Source: Pseudovirgaria hyperparasitica (taxonomy: Eukaryota > Ascomycota > Dothideomycetes > Acrospermales > Acrospermaceae). From it: a stretch of DNA of 64,000 bases. Positions 33,298 to 45,106 of this stretch are shown in pieces; position 1 is the first letter of the stretch; the number at the start of each line of letters is the position of its first letter. The stretch is taken from positions 1,686,178 to 1,750,177 of the forward strand of contig NW_022985549.1 of the NCBI RefSeq assembly GCF_010093815.1. Direction: 5' to 3'. The translations under genes were made by a program, and so were the position numbers. A model generated the notes under the pieces. That model did not search any database. It had not been told where the DNA came from and saw only the letters and a program-made list of their open reading frames with translations.

Positions 33298-36200
33298 TCA
33301 ATCTCCATGCTCTTCTTCCTTAGACGCAACATCGATGTCATCATCATCCAATCCTTCCTCTCCATCACTAGCGACGGCATCAACGACAGCTGTGTCCGTC
33401 TCTTCGCCCTCTTCTCGTTTGACTTGTATGACGTCTATCATCCTGCCACGAGCCGGTCGTACTTCGTCGGCAAGCACAACAGTCTCTATGCCTGCAGGTG
33501 TGCTTTCCTCTGGGCCCCACGGCAGAGCATCGATGTCAATCTCCCAATTCAACAAGCTCTTCAGTATGACCTCAGCACCAGCTTTACTCATGACCTGGTT
33601 GGCTTCCTTGCATCGTTCGTCACAGCAGCACTCGAGACATCCGTCCAAGCAATGACACGCCGAGACGCGTTCACAAGCCTGCCGGAGCAAAAGGTCGATA
33701 AAGTCGAAGGCTTTGGTGCTAATACCCGATCCTGCTGCACCGCCTTTGGCATCGTAGAACGTAAGACGAGCAGGCCGCTTCCGCTGTGACTCACGCTTTG
33801 CAAACTCCTTCTGTGCATTCTTGCATTCGGTCCGTACGTCGCCTGGCATGGAGATGACGTAGTTTGGCATGAGTGAGAGCACCGCATGCTCGGCAGCATG
33901 AATGGCGCCTGCAACATTCAAGCGACGATCTACCAAGATGTCGAGAGCTGATTTAGGTACGTCTAGCCACATACCTTTGCTAAAGAGAATGATGGGAGGG
34001 TTATCAACTTCCACGGCGTCGAGGATACGTCGTTTCTTGTCAATCTTGAAGAAGCCAAACACCACTTGCTTTATCTTTATGGGGCCGTAGAACGCCCGAG
34101 ATCGCGATTTCGGTATTTGTCGTATCGCCTCAGTCTCTACAGGATCGATGTCGGTGTAGTCACGCTGTTGCGTTGTCCAGTCTACTTTGACAAACTCTAC
34201 CTTGGCCATCATACGCTCTTGCGAGAATTCCTTGATCAAGTAGGTGCGACCTTGATGGAGGAAGATACCGCCGTCGTAGATGGTAAAGAAAGCTCGCGAC
34301 GCTTCGAGTTCCTCGAGAACAGTATTCTTGCCATGCGTTGTGTCGATGATTGCAAAATGATCATCCTCCGTGTCGCGTATGGCGACAAACTTTGAAGGGA
34401 AAGGAAGGAAGCGAGAATTCGTATGATAGAAGCCAGCACAGTCCCGCCGCATGCGATCTTCTGCCAACTCTAGGAGAAGTGAGCCGAAGTAGATCTGGTC
34501 GTCCTTGGGGTGTATCGGCATCTCGTGGGCTGCGCACTGGATGTGTCCTTCTAGCACCATGACATTCTCAAGGTCAACAGACAATTCACAATTCGGCTTT
34601 GTGAAGATCTCGTCAGGGTTTTGCATGTAATACTGGTCCGTTGGGAAGCAGTCCCCAAGAAGAACAGACAACGAGTCTTTGTTTCGTCGACCAGCACGTC
34701 CACTCTGCTGTCGCAGATTTGCTATAGTATAGGGAAAACCGCAAGTTATGACTGCGTCAAGTGAGCCAATATCCACGCCAAGTTCCAGGGCGCTTGTCGC
34801 TACGATCCCCAGAAGCTTGCCGTCGAACATCTCGCGTTCAATACGTCGTCGATCCTGTGGTGTGTATCCTCCTCGATAGCCCATAACTCTTGCCTTCACT
34901 TCTGGTCGTTCTAATCGATCAAGCTCATACTGAATTGCAGTAATCAGAACCTCACACATCTTCCGAATACGGCAGAATGATATGACGCGCACCCCACGCA
35001 GGATCAATTGACAAAAGAGCCTGGCAGCCTCGTCCACAGCACTACCCCTCCCAGAGGTCGGATCGCTCGGATCTTTGAATGGTGTGTTCCAGCATAGAAA
35101 TTCTTTCCTGCCTGAAGGGGATCCGTCAAAATCTGTAAGCTTGATATTGTCAACACCGAAAATGGTTCTCATGTGTTGCTCAGGATTAGCAACCGTAGCC
35201 GAACACGAGATGAATTTGACATTTCTGTTTCCCACTGCCGCACAGATTCGTCTCAGTCGCCGCATTATGAACGCGACATGTGATCCAAACAAGCCGTTAT
35301 AAACATGTAGCTCATCCACGACGACGAACTTCAGATTTTGTAAGAAGGTTCGCCACGATTCTTCCTTAGGGAGGATTGTGATATGGAGCATGTCGGGATT
35401 CGTAAATATGATCCTAGCTTCATCCCTAATACGAGCGCGATCTGACATAGGTGTGTCGCCATCAAAAGTTTCCACGACTATGTCCTCGAGACCTTGCATG
35501 AAACGCAACATATCTTTTAGGCTGCGACGCTGGTCTTGCGCGAGAGCCTTTGTTGGGAAAATGTACATTGCCCTCGTCAGTGGATCCTTCTCTAGTTCGT
35601 GCAAGACCGGTATCTGATAAATGAGGGATTTACCAGAACTCGTGGACGTTGATACAATGACATTATGGCCCTCATACAGATTATTGATGGCTTCAGCCTG
35701 ATGTTGGTACAATTGAGTGATATTACGGGTGTTGAAAAGGGCATCTACCATGTTTTGGGAAAGTTGAAAGTTTAGGTCTCCATATACAGGTGGCTGTGGG
35801 TCGAAAATGCGATGCCCATCAGGGACGATTTGTTCAGTGTACCAGTCTTGAGACTTGATTTCTGCAATAATCTCACGGATGGACTTCCGCTCTTTTGGTA
35901 TGGTGCTTGGTATAAGAGACCGCGAAATTGCGCCGGGCGAGGAATGTCTACTTTCCGAGGGTCGGGGAATGAACTTTTCTTTCTCGGAAAGAATGTGGGT
36001 TTCCGGGTCTCGCCCAGCCTCCTGACATAAGTTGAGATATTCATTGACAGCAGAAGTGAACTTCTTATTACGCTTCTCAATCCAACTCATCATTTGCTTG
36101 TGACTGAATACAGGCATTTTTAGATCTTCTTGTCGCAGCTTCCGGATAGGATTTGTTGCCTCGCCTTTTGCATTTGCCACTTGTCGCTTCATGTCGCCAT

Positions 36201-36807
36201 CGATGAACTCGAATAGCAGCACCTCTTTGCTTGTATCGCTAGCCTGCTCTGGCTCAGGCATCAGATACTTATCCTTCGCCGCTTGCTCTCCTCCCATAAG
36301 ATTGACCTGAAGCATCGCCTCATCTACATACGCAAGGCTCACTCCTCGAGGTATCAACCTTTGTATCTGTGCAATGTCTCCTATGAGCAGCTCTCGCTTG
36401 ATGTGTCCTTCAACAGACCCCTTGATGTTCTCAAAAGTCGTGGAGATATGCTTTCTGGTTGAGCAGAAGGTCCAGACAAGATTTAGAGCTTTGTGAACTT
36501 GTTCCAGCTTCTTAAAATGCTCAGGCCATACTATGGAGGTTTCTACGAATGTCGAGGAACTCTTTCTCTTCAGGGTAGGCTTCGAGGTAGCATCTCCAGC
36601 TTTGCGCCGGCGTTGCGGTTTCGAGCCGCCATCGTGTGTTTTCGTGGGTACGATGCCAATCGTGACGGGTCCGCTATGTTCCTCGTGGGTCTCAATGGTG
36701 GGTACTTCTGCTGGAGAAGCAGTCTGTGCTACATCGGGGTGCGTATGCTTCCTCTTCCTCTTTCGCACGATCTGGTTGGAAACGCTGGCTGCGGCAAGTT
36801 TGGTCAT
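33298..36807 (-). CDS. HRQ1: HRQ1 family RecQ4-like DNA helicase
   Basis: Single exon, 1,169 aa. The N-terminus carries a basic nuclear-localisation-like stretch (RKRKRKHTHP). The helicase core starts near residue 340: QLYQHQAEAINNL (Q-motif-like), STSTSSGKSLIY (Walker A, about 390), VVDELHVY (DEVH-type box, about 498), SCSATV (motif III) and, in lobe 2, TSALELGVDIGSLDAV and QQSGRAGRRNKDSL (motif VI). The C-terminus (about 1055-1075) has a Cys cluster, CHCLDGCLECCC, matching the zinc-binding MrfA/HRQ1 signature. In yeast and plants this helicase acts in interstrand-crosslink repair and telomere maintenance. It is divergent from TDP1, sharing a 434-bp promoter region. Confidence 0.95.
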   Translation of the reverse strand: MTKLAAASVSNQIVRKRKRKHTHPDVAQTASPAEVPTIETHEEHSGPVTIGIVPTKTHDGGSKPQRRRKAGDATSKPTLKRKSSSTFVETSIVWPEHFKKLEQVHKALNLVWTFCSTRKHISTTFENIKGSVEGHIKRELLIGDIAQIQRLIPRGVSLAYVDEAMLQVNLMGGEQAAKDKYLMPEPEQASDTSKEVLLFEFIDGDMKRQVANAKGEATNPIRKLRQEDLKMPVFSHKQMMSWIEKRNKKFTSAVNEYLNLCQEAGRDPETHILSEKEKFIPRPSESRHSSPGAISRSLIPSTIPKERKSIREIIAEIKSQDWYTEQIVPDGHRIFDPQPPVYGDLNFQLSQNMVDALFNTRNITQLYQHQAEAINNLYEGHNVIVSTSTSSGKSLIYQIPVLHELEKDPLTRAMYIFPTKALAQDQRRSLKDMLRFMQGLEDIVVETFDGDTPMSDRARIRDEARIIFTNPDMLHITILPKEESWRTFLQNLKFVVVDELHVYNGLFGSHVAFIMRRLRRICAAVGNRNVKFISCSATVANPEQHMRTIFGVDNIKLTDFDGSPSGRKEFLCWNTPFKDPSDPTSGRGSAVDEAARLFCQLILRGVRVISFCRIRKMCEVLITAIQYELDRLERPEVKARVMGYRGGYTPQDRRRIEREMFDGKLLGIVATSALELGVDIGSLDAVITCGFPYTIANLRQQSGRAGRRNKDSLSVLLGDCFPTDQYYMQNPDEIFTKPNCELSVDLENVMVLEGHIQCAAHEMPIHPKDDQIYFGSLLLELAEDRMRRDCAGFYHTNSRFLPFPSKFVAIRDTEDDHFAIIDTTHGKNTVLEELEASRAFFTIYDGGIFLHQGRTYLIKEFSQERMMAKVEFVKVDWTTQQRDYTDIDPVETEAIRQIPKSRSRAFYGPIKIKQVVFGFFKIDKKRRILDAVEVDNPPIILFSKGMWLDVPKSALDILVDRRLNVAGAIHAAEHAVLSLMPNYVISMPGDVRTECKNAQKEFAKRESQRKRPARLTFYDAKGGAAGSGISTKAFDFIDLLLRQACERVSACHCLDGCLECCCDERCKEANQVMSKAGAEVILKSLLNWEIDIDALPWGPEESTPAGIETVVLADEVRPARGRMIDVIQVKREEGEETDTAVVDAVASDGEEGLDDDDIDVASKEEEHGD

Positions 36808-37241
36808 AGTGGAGGTTTGTTCACGGCGGGCGCCGATCGGAGTGCACTCTCAATCAGGTATCGCCATAATTATGGCTATGATGAGTCTCAAAACACGGAA
36901 CTTGTCTGATTAGTGGACATGAATACTCAAGGAGTGGTCGTCTTTGAGCGATGCGTGCCTAAGGCCAAAGCTATGACGTAAACGAATTCGCGAAAACCTC
37001 GCGCAATCACGTACCTAGTGGCTGTAAGTATATTCAGTCACGGTCCTACGGTAGCTATCAGCACATCCCCGCTTCCAACCTTGAAACCTCCAGATCGATT
37101 GCCATCTTAACTCCACCACGTATTGAGCTCAAGAACGATGCAATAGACCATTGTGACTGGATCTGACGGCCACCGTTAGGAGATGTAGCACCTGTGGATA
37201 CTTGCACTAGAACAGTCCAAGATGCGCATGAGACAAGGTCG
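36808..37241. promoter_or_regulatory. Shared divergent promoter of HRQ1 and TDP1
   Basis: 434 bp separate the two ATGs, which point outwards. No gene fits inside. Both neighbours act in DNA repair, so a bidirectional promoter is plausible; no defined damage-response element was recognised. Confidence 0.55.
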
Positions 37242-39099
37242 ATGGAAGACACGCGCGCCCCCAAACGGGTCCGCATGGATCCCGCAAAGCTGATAGAAAC
37301 GATTCCTTCGAGAGAACGAGACATTAGCCCTCCATTAAGATCACGCAAAAGTCCAGCTGTTCGAGAGCGTGAACCTGTATCGTTGGACAAGTGTCCATCA
37401 GCAGCCATCTCTTCGCCATTTCGATTAACAAGAATCGCGGATTTATCTGATGACGCGAACCTAGACGCTATCGGGCTGGGTGATATACTTGGTGACCCCT
37501 TGATTAAAGAATGTTGGAACTTCAATTACACCTTCAACGTTGACTTTGTGATGTGAGTATTGGTGATTGTCGTTTGTACATTTCTTCTAGAGCCTCTTTA
37601 TACTGACAGTAGTTAGGCATCACTTGGACGAAGATGTGAGGCACAGCGTAGAGATGAAGATTATACATGGCTCATGGCGTCGGGATGATCCTCAACGAGT
37701 CGCTCTGGAAGTAAGATATTACTCTGTTAGTCGATGCTGTTCAGCATCACTAATAGTGATCTAGGACGCGGCTCGACACTGGCCTAACGTGCAATTGATC
37801 ACGGCCTATATGCCAGAGATGTTCGGAACACACCATTCAAAGATGATGGTTCTGATCCGACACGATGATACAGCACAGGTCTTGATTCATACCGCTAACA
37901 TGATCTTTCGCGACTGGAGTAATATGACGCAGGCAGTGTGGCTCTCACCCCTATTACCTCTTCTAACATTGGAGCGTCCTCAGGCAGCATCGCAGCAGTC
38001 TCCAGCTGTTGGAAGCGGAGAAAAGTTCAAGAATGATCTGCTAAGATACGTATCTGCCTATAAATCTGGCCCACCACGCAGAGTGCCGCTACTGGGAAGA
38101 CTTAGTTCGCAACTCGAAGCATATGATTTTTCTGCAATACGAGCTGCTTTCATCTGCAGTACTCCCGGCAAGCACAGTCCTGATGCCTCGTTCGGATGGT
38201 GCGGTCTGCGCAGCATCCTCAAGAATATTGATTGTACATCTATTTCACCATCGGCCAAACCCAACCTCGTAATCCAAGTTTCTTCGATAGCCTCACTTGG
38301 CTCCACCAATGTCTGGCTCAGGAACTTGATTTCATACTTCTCTACTGATAAACGTACAGGCTTAGAAAGAAGCCTTCGAATGCTGCGAACTCAGATCGTC
38401 TTCCCGACAGCGCAAGAGATACGAGATTCTCTTGATGGCTACATCTCTGGGAATGCTATACATACCAAGCTTGCCACGGCAACACACGAAGCCCAGCTGA
38501 CCTATCTTCGTCCTTTCCTACACCATTGGAGCCCTGTAAATCCCCATTCACGAGAGGGTGATTCCCATAGGCGCAACTCTATGAGAGACGCCGCGGCCCC
38601 ACATATCAAGACATATATCAGGTTCACCGATGCTGAGCAGAGGTACATTGACTGGGCCATGCTTACATCTGCAAATCTGAGTACACAGGCTTGGGGTACA
38701 GACATCAAGGATGGACTCGTCAGGGTATGCAGCTATGAGACTGGCGTAGTAGTTTGGCCTGCGCTATGGGACGGACCAGAAGGGAAGGCAAGGATGATTG
38801 GTTGCTGGGGCAAGGACTTGCCTAGCGATGAGAATGATACCCCCTTAGCCTTGGATATGAGCGAGGCGTACGATCCAGATGCGACGACTGACGAAGATGT
38901 CACAGAGGACGAAGAGGAAGAACGCGAAAGATTGGACAGGGGCCGAGGGAGGACTGTCCGTGAGACGAAAAGGGGTCCGCTTGTAGGGCTTCGCATCCCA
39001 TATAGCATGCCGTTACAAAAGTATGCACAGGACGAGATTCCTTGGATCGCATCAAGAACCCACACTAAACCAGACAGACATGGGCGAACCTGTATTTAA
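37242..39099 (+). CDS. TDP1: Tyrosyl-DNA phosphodiesterase 1
   Basis: Three exons, 37242-37552, 37617-37710 and 37765-39099, join in frame into 579 aa. After a disordered basic N-terminus, the phosphodiesterase domain begins at NFNYTFNVDFVMHHLDEDV. Both HKD-type motifs are intact: THHSKMMVLIRHDDTAQV with NMIFRDW downstream, and PHIKTYIRFTD followed by MLTSANLSTQAWG. Each supplies the His and Lys pair of the TDP1 active site, where one His forms the covalent phosphohistidine intermediate. The enzyme removes stalled topoisomerase I peptides and other 3' adducts from DNA in the nucleus. An acidic insert (TTDEDVTEDEEEERER) lies near residue 515 in the C-terminal part. Confidence 0.95.
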
Positions 39100-39562
39100 C
39101 GAAATATGTATCATAGCCCGTGCAGATAGAATGATTACACGCCAACTCTGGTAACGAGATATGTCCCGATTCGCAGTAATAAGCCATTAAGTCTTGCAGT
39201 GTCCTCGCAGATATGATCTGTTTGATCCACCGCCGTAGCACGACTAGGCGCAGCATGTACATACACATTGCAAGAAAAACAGTTGCATTAGTTGATCTAA
39301 TTACGATGACTCAATACTATCCGGATCCCTAGGGATTTCATTCGGCTTATGATTAGCCCGAAACAGTAGCAAGTGTATGATGCCCATTGGCTGGTAGTTT
39401 TCAGATGCCGACGCCGAGGTCGGCCAAAAGTCTTGCTTGTCTCGCCTAGCATGGATATACATGCAACAGACATTCGATGACTCCATTTGCGGAACACAAA
39501 CCAGTCGAAACCACCAAAAGATCAATCGAGTGCCGTTCTGTGTGCTCAGAGTGCCGAACAAG
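39100..39562. other. Intergenic
   Basis: No gene seen; contains the 3' flank of TDP1 and the promoter of PRO1. Overlapping frames near 39301-39573 have no family support. Confidence 0.45.
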
Positions 39563-41101
39563 ATGAGTCTCACAGCTCAGAGGCATCTCACCATTGTCAT
39601 CAAACTCGGTATATTCTTACCTGTACAGACGAAAAGTTCCTGGTCTATTGGACACCACTAACACACCGCAGGCACATCCTCCATAGTCGACGAGAAGACC
39701 CACGAACCACTCCTCTCTACTCTCAGCGTCATCGCCGAAACAGCGGCGAAGCTTCAGCGAGATGGCCACAAAGTCATCATCGTGTCATCCGGTGCGATTG
39801 GTGTTGCGCTCCGGCTGATGAACCTCGAACGACGGCCGAAACATCTCCCACAAGTCCAGGCGTTGGCAGCAATTGGACAATGCAAGTTGATGACCATGTG
39901 GGATCAACTCTTCGCACACCTCCGCCAGCCCGTCGCCCAGATTCTCCTGACCCGCAACGACATTGCCGACCGCACGCAATACCTCAATGCACAAAACACC
40001 TTCCACGAACTCCTACACATGGGCGTCATCCCCATCGTGAACGAGAACGACACCCTAGCCGTGTCCGAAATCAAGTTCGGCGACAACGACACCCTCTCCG
40101 CCATCACCGCCGGCATGGTCTCAGCCGACTACCTCTTCCTCATGACGGACGTCGACTGCCTCTACGACAAAAACCCGCGCACACACCCCGACGCACGCGC
40201 AATCGAGGTCGTCAAAGACATCGCCGAGCTCTCCGCCGACGTCTCCTCGTCCGGCAGCTCCCTCGGCACAGGCGGCATGAGCACCAAGATCGTCGCCGCA
40301 CGCCTCGCCACCTCCGCCGGCGTCACCACAATCATCACCAAATCCTCCAAGCCCGGCAACATCACCAACATCGTCAAATACATCGAGGCCCGGAAAAGCC
40401 TCCCTGTCCCCATCTCGCGCGCCGCATCCTCGTCCGCGCTCTCCGGCTTGTCCGCCGACGAAGTCTCCCACAAGGCCGCCGCAACGGCGCTCGACGGCGT
40501 CGCGCTGCGCGATTCGACGGCGGCAGAAAACGACATTCCCCGCGCGCCGCTACATACGCGCTTCTTGCCGCAAGCGCAGCCGATGCGTGACCGGTACTTC
40601 TGGCTGCTGCATGGGCTGACGCCGCACGGAACGCTGTATATCGACGAGGGCGCCTACAAGGCGCTTTCAGAAAAAGCAGGACTCCTGCCCGTCGGCGTAG
40701 TCGATGTCGAGGGGCATTTCAGCCAGCAGGAAGCCGTGCGGCTCGTCGTTGTGCAGCGCGTTATGCCGACTTCCCCACGGCGCGGTCCTGTGCATAGCGC
40801 GCTTGGTGGCGTGTCAGGAGGACATGCTGCGTACGAGCATGAGAATCCGGCGCCGCGTGAGGTGGGCAGGGCACTTGTGAACTATGCGAGTAGTGAGATT
40901 AAGCTGATTCAGGGTCTGCGGAGTAGGGAGATACGGAATGTGCTGGGGTATGCGGATAGTGAGTATGTGTGTTTGAGGGAGAATATTGCGTTTACGGACG
41001 TGGCGAGGAGCACGCCGGCGAGTCCACCGTTGGATGGACGGAGGAGTGTGGATTTGAATGGGAGTGTGGAGTTGGACAGAGGTCTGGCGAGTCTGTCTTA
41101 G
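39563..41101 (+). CDS. PRO1: Glutamate 5-kinase
   Basis: Two exons, 39563-39608 and 39672-41101, give 491 aa. The first exon encodes MSLTAQRHLTIVIKL and the splice completes the ATP-site Gly in KLGTSS. The amino acid kinase domain shows VIIVSSGAIGVA, QLLTRND-like (QILLTRNDIADR), PIVNENDTLAVSEIKFGDND (substrate and metal site), LMTDVDCLYDKNPR and GTGGMSTKIVAAR. A PUA domain follows from about residue 330 (GLTPHGTLYIDEGA...GVVDVEGHF), preceded by an Ala/Ser-rich linker. The enzyme catalyses the first, feedback-inhibited step of proline synthesis in the cytosol, phosphorylating glutamate. A Ser-rich tail of about 30 residues beyond the PUA domain is unlikely to be catalytic. Confidence 0.95.
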
Positions 41102-41322
41102 GGGAGGAAAGGAGGCGAATGGTGTTGTTTGGGCGTTGAGCAGAGCTTCAATGTGTTCGATTTCACATTCCTTAGATTGACCTGATCGATCTGACGCTTG
41201 CAGAGCACGGCTGTCGTGTTGTACAGTCCGTGGACTCTGGGGTCAGACTGTGTCTTCCGTATTGCCATATAGGTACATTGCGTGCAGCATCCAGTAGTAC
41301 ACCTCCGATGAAGTCTCTACAC

Positions 41323-42088
41323 TTACCACCACCGCACCCCAAAGATCCTCCCACTGCCCTTCCCCCCGCCCTTCTGCTCTTCTCTCTCCAAGTATATTCT
41401 CTCCCCACCCCTGACATCCACCCACAGGAACCTCCATTCAAAATCGCCCTTCCCGCCCCTTCTGACCAGATGCGCATGGACTCTGCCAATCCCCTTCTCG
41501 CCCTCAGCATTGAAATCCATATACATGTGCTCCACACCAAACTTGTCCGTCTCCAGTCTGTGCGCGATCGGCCTGTTTCGCGTCCACTTATTACTCTGCG
41601 GCTCGCCGTAAAACGTCAGGGAGGAGGCCGGCCCGAGAAGCGACGTGACGTCTGCGTGGGCACGGAGTTTGCTGACGGCGTAGTTGAAGTATGTAGTATA
41701 CGAGTGTGGCGAGAAGACGTCGAGGAAGAGGAACGTTGCGACCGCGCCCTGGCAACAATTATCAGTATATTTTCCCTTTGCTTTCTCTACCATTCTTCTT
41801 TTCTTTTCCGACACAGTCTTTGTCTCGCGCGCGCAGAGAGGGACTTACAGTCATGAGAACCCCGACAACGACCACGGCTAGATTGAATGTTTGCTGTGTT
41901 GTCCGCGCGGCTTTCTCGCGCGTGGAGAGATCGCCCCAGTTGATGCGGCCATCGTCGTTGACGATAGTGACGGCTTTACGGGTTGAGGTTGCGTAGCTGC
42001 GGAGCGTGGGTTGTGCAGCTCTTATGAGGGTGGAGGATGGACGGAGGAGGGACTTGTTGCGGAGGATCAATCTGCTGGTGGAGAGCAT
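41323..42088 (-). CDS. TIM21: Mitochondrial import inner membrane translocase subunit Tim21
   Basis: Two exons, 42088-41849 and 41748-41323, around a 100-nt intron, give 221 aa. The N-terminus (MLSTSRLILRNKSLL) is a basic presequence. The family marks are TREKAARTTQQTFNLAVVVVGV (TM helix, split by the intron), DVFSPHSYTTYFNYAV, GEPQSNKWTRNRPIA and ETDKFGVEHMYMDF. Tim21 sits in the TIM23 complex, its intermembrane-space domain touching Tom22 and linking to respiratory chain supercomplexes. An in-frame upstream ATG at 42280 would add 64 residues (MQRERGATPRALLPP); these look less like a presequence, so the shorter start is preferred. The C-terminus is Gly/Lys-rich. Confidence 0.93.
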
Positions 42089-42368
42089 TGTGGATGTGTG
42101 AAAGCCATGGGATACGGCTTGGATGGATGTGTAGGTTCGATGTTTTGAAGCTTGCAGGGCTTGAAGCTTGTCGCTGGCTCGTGTGTCGCTCGTGGCGGGG
42201 GAGGGAAGGAAGCTCGGGCTGCTTTTGCGTGGCTTGGGGGGGAGTAGGGCCCGAGGTGTGGCGCCACGTTCACGCTGCATGAAAGGTCGATCTCGATAGT
42301 TGCCAGACTCTTCTTCTCTAGGTGCTACATACCTTTATCATTCAAGAAACACACACTCTCTGCCCACC

Positions 42369-43817
42369 ATGGGTGAAGCTTCGAAATCGGCACAGAGGTT
42401 CGCTCAGGAACTATCGTTATTAGCTGTCGCGGTATGCGGTCCACCTATCCTGGCATATGTTGATATATATGTACTGACCACAACGCCAGCTCGGAGGAAG
42501 CTATTTTCTATTCAAATACCTGTTAGGACACATCGCGAACCCTGATGCAGATCTCCGGAAAGATATACAGCAGAAAACAAAATCAGCATCACAGAAACTC
42601 GAAGGTCTATACGCAAGAACAAAGGCCTCAAGGGCGCTGATGAATGGCCTGGATGAAGACAACTCTGAGTCAGAAGAGGAGCTGGATACAAAGTTGGATC
42701 TCTCAAACCTCACCGAATACGAACTCAAGATCGCCGACGATGTTGTTGCATCAGACGACATACCTGTCAGTTTCGAAGGTTGCGGACCATCTCTTGGACC
42801 ACCGACCAGCATGTTAACCGTGAACCAGATATCGGCGGACTTGAAGATATAATAGAAGAGCTGAAGGAGTCTGTCATATATCCTCTCACAATGCCACACC
42901 TCTACGCGTCATCCTCATCACTCCTCTCCGCACCATCCGGTGTGCTTCTATACGGCCCCCCTGGCTGCGGGAAGACCATGCTTGCAAAGGCACTCGCACA
43001 CGAGAGCGGAGCTTGCTTCATAAACCTCCACATATCGACCGTTACGGAGAAGTGGTATGGAGACTCGAATAAGCTGGTCAACGCTGTGTTCTCCCTTGCG
43101 CGGAAACTCCAGCCGGCCATTGTGTTCATCGACGAGATAGACGCGGTCCTGGGCCAGAGACGGAGTGGCGAACACGAGGCTAGCGGTATGGTCAAAGCAG
43201 AGTCAGTCAAACGCTATCATAGTCGTCATATCAGACAGTACTAAAAAACACTCTCTAGGTTCATGACCCAATGGGACGGTCTAACCTCCGCCAATTCCCA
43301 CGGTACCCCCCAGCGAATCTGCGTGCTCGGCGCAACAAACCGCATAAATGACATAGACGAAGCCATTCTCCGTCGCATGCCCAAGAAATTCGCCGTCCCG
43401 CTCCCAAGCACACACCAGCGCCGCGGAATCCTAAAGCTCATCTTGAACGACACAAAGATTGACAAGGACCACTTCGACCTCGACTACGTCGTCCGTGTCA
43501 CAGCTGGGATGAGCGGCTCAGACCTCAAAGACGCGTGCAGGGACGCCGTCATGACGCCGGTGCGCGAGTATATACGACAGAAGAAGGCAGAGGGTAGTCT
43601 CAGAGCCGGTGTGGACGCACGACAGGTGCGCGGAATCCGAACATCTGATTTCTTCAGCACGAAAGGGAATATTCATCAAATGCGAGAGTCGCAGACGACT
43701 GCCCTCGTGAACGATTTAGAGGAGGACGAAGAAGACGAGCGACGAGTCGAGAGCGAGTTGGACACCTCGAGTGAGCGGTCTCGAGACGACTACCATGAGA
43801 CGGTGAATGCTTCATAG
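42369..43817 (+). CDS. MSP1: Outer-membrane AAA ATPase Msp1 (ATAD1)
   Basis: Four exons, 42369-42431, 42490-42778, 42829-43201 and 43259-43817, join into 427 aa. A single TM helix near residues 15-30 ([19 protein letters not shown]) anchors it to the mitochondrial outer and peroxisomal membranes. The AAA domain has [20 protein letters not shown], Walker [14 protein letters not shown], pore loop KWYGDSNKL, Walker [13 protein letters not shown], the sensor/arginine-finger block [20 protein letters not shown] and the C-terminal helix [13 protein letters not shown]. Msp1 extracts mislocalised tail-anchored proteins and clears stalled import precursors. The acidic C-terminal tail (EEDEEDERR) is an extension. 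It starts 281 bp from TIM21, head to head, so the two mitochondrial genes probably share a promoter. Confidence 0.95.
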
Positions 43818-45106
43818 CCAGCCGCTTCATCATCGTTTCCTCCAACCGCACGATTTTTTTCATTGGAAACCTTCCACTAAACGCGGTGTTTTGGGGCATT
43901 CGTTTGGCGCTGTTGTGGGGTGTATATAAGCATTTGGGCCCCCATCCATATAGATTGTACACACTACACTTACCCTTTACTGGACATAGGAACGTTGGGT
44001 TACATACATGCAATATAGTCCCCGATCCTCGATCGCGCTCTGCTTTGCTTACACCTGATGTTGATTTTGTAAGAAGTGGACGGTTTTATCACTAGGGCTA
44101 TGGCAGCTGGGACGATATGATAGAGGGTGCCCAGGTCTCGACCGTCGGAGATAATAGGATGCTTCGACTTAAGTATCCGGCCACGCTGTATCAGGCAATT
44201 TCGTCATTTCACAGCTCATACTATGCTCATTGTCGATATCGATGGTGAGCTAGCCTCTGAGACTCGAGCTCTAGTCGACATTTTATCTCCCTGTATAATT
44301 GTAGTGTAGAATGAGAAAACGTAGGATCCTGATAGATGCCTGGACTCGACGCACTCGTCTGTTCACCACGTATCAAAGACGCGTTCCGTCCAAGCATCTA
44401 CTGTCCTCATTCAATAGCTTCCCACATACCCTTCTAGCCTAATCACTCCTCCCGTTCCTGCACCTAATTAGTCCCTGACATTCCTAGGAGTTCGGACGAA
44501 TCCTCAATCTTCAGTCAAATAGTATAGTCGACCACCACGAATCTTTATTATAGAAAGGGAAGGAAGGAGTGTCGACATAGCACAGCAAATTACCAACCGT
44601 GTCCGTTTTTGTATATGTCTGAGGTGAGACTTTCTTCATACGTGTTGCTATATTGGTGACGGACCCGGGACAAAGCATGCGTATTGGTCGGAGCGTTGGG
44701 TATATGCGTACTGGAAAACCGTAGGACTGTGCTATGTGATATAGGAAGTCACTCTGACTAACTACTAAGCATTGATGGGGAAAAAGGTTGGTGGTGTTTG
44801 TTGTTTGGGGGGGTTAGATTGAATGATGGAGTGTCAATATTAAAGCTTTGCGTAGTTTAGGGTGGAGCGTAGGGCTGTTGAATTCGATGCAGGGGCATTT
44901 AAGGGGATGACCTGTCTATATAAGCTTTTGTTATATTTTTGGTTTTGGTTGAGTTCTAGGGGTTGCGTGACTCCTCTTTTGGATTTCTTGGAAATGCTAC
45001 TGAGATATCTTCATGCATCAAAACTACACATCAAAAACACAATATCAAAAAACCCCCATCCTTATCCAACCTCACACCTCTAGCTCTCCACCCCAAGCGT
45101 AACCCC
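43818..45106. other. Convergent intergenic region
   Basis: About 1.3 kb with no supportable gene, between the 3' ends of MSP1 (plus) and the beta-galactosidase (minus). Short frames near 44127-44309 and 44862-45083 have no motif. Confidence 0.5.

Noticed and set aside
39487-40590. 367-codon plus frame over PRO1
   Set aside because: His/Arg/Pro-rich translation in the wrong frame of PRO1, caused by GC-rich codons.
44127-45083. Short frames in the MSP1/beta-galactosidase gap
   Set aside because: Short, unlinked and without family signal.
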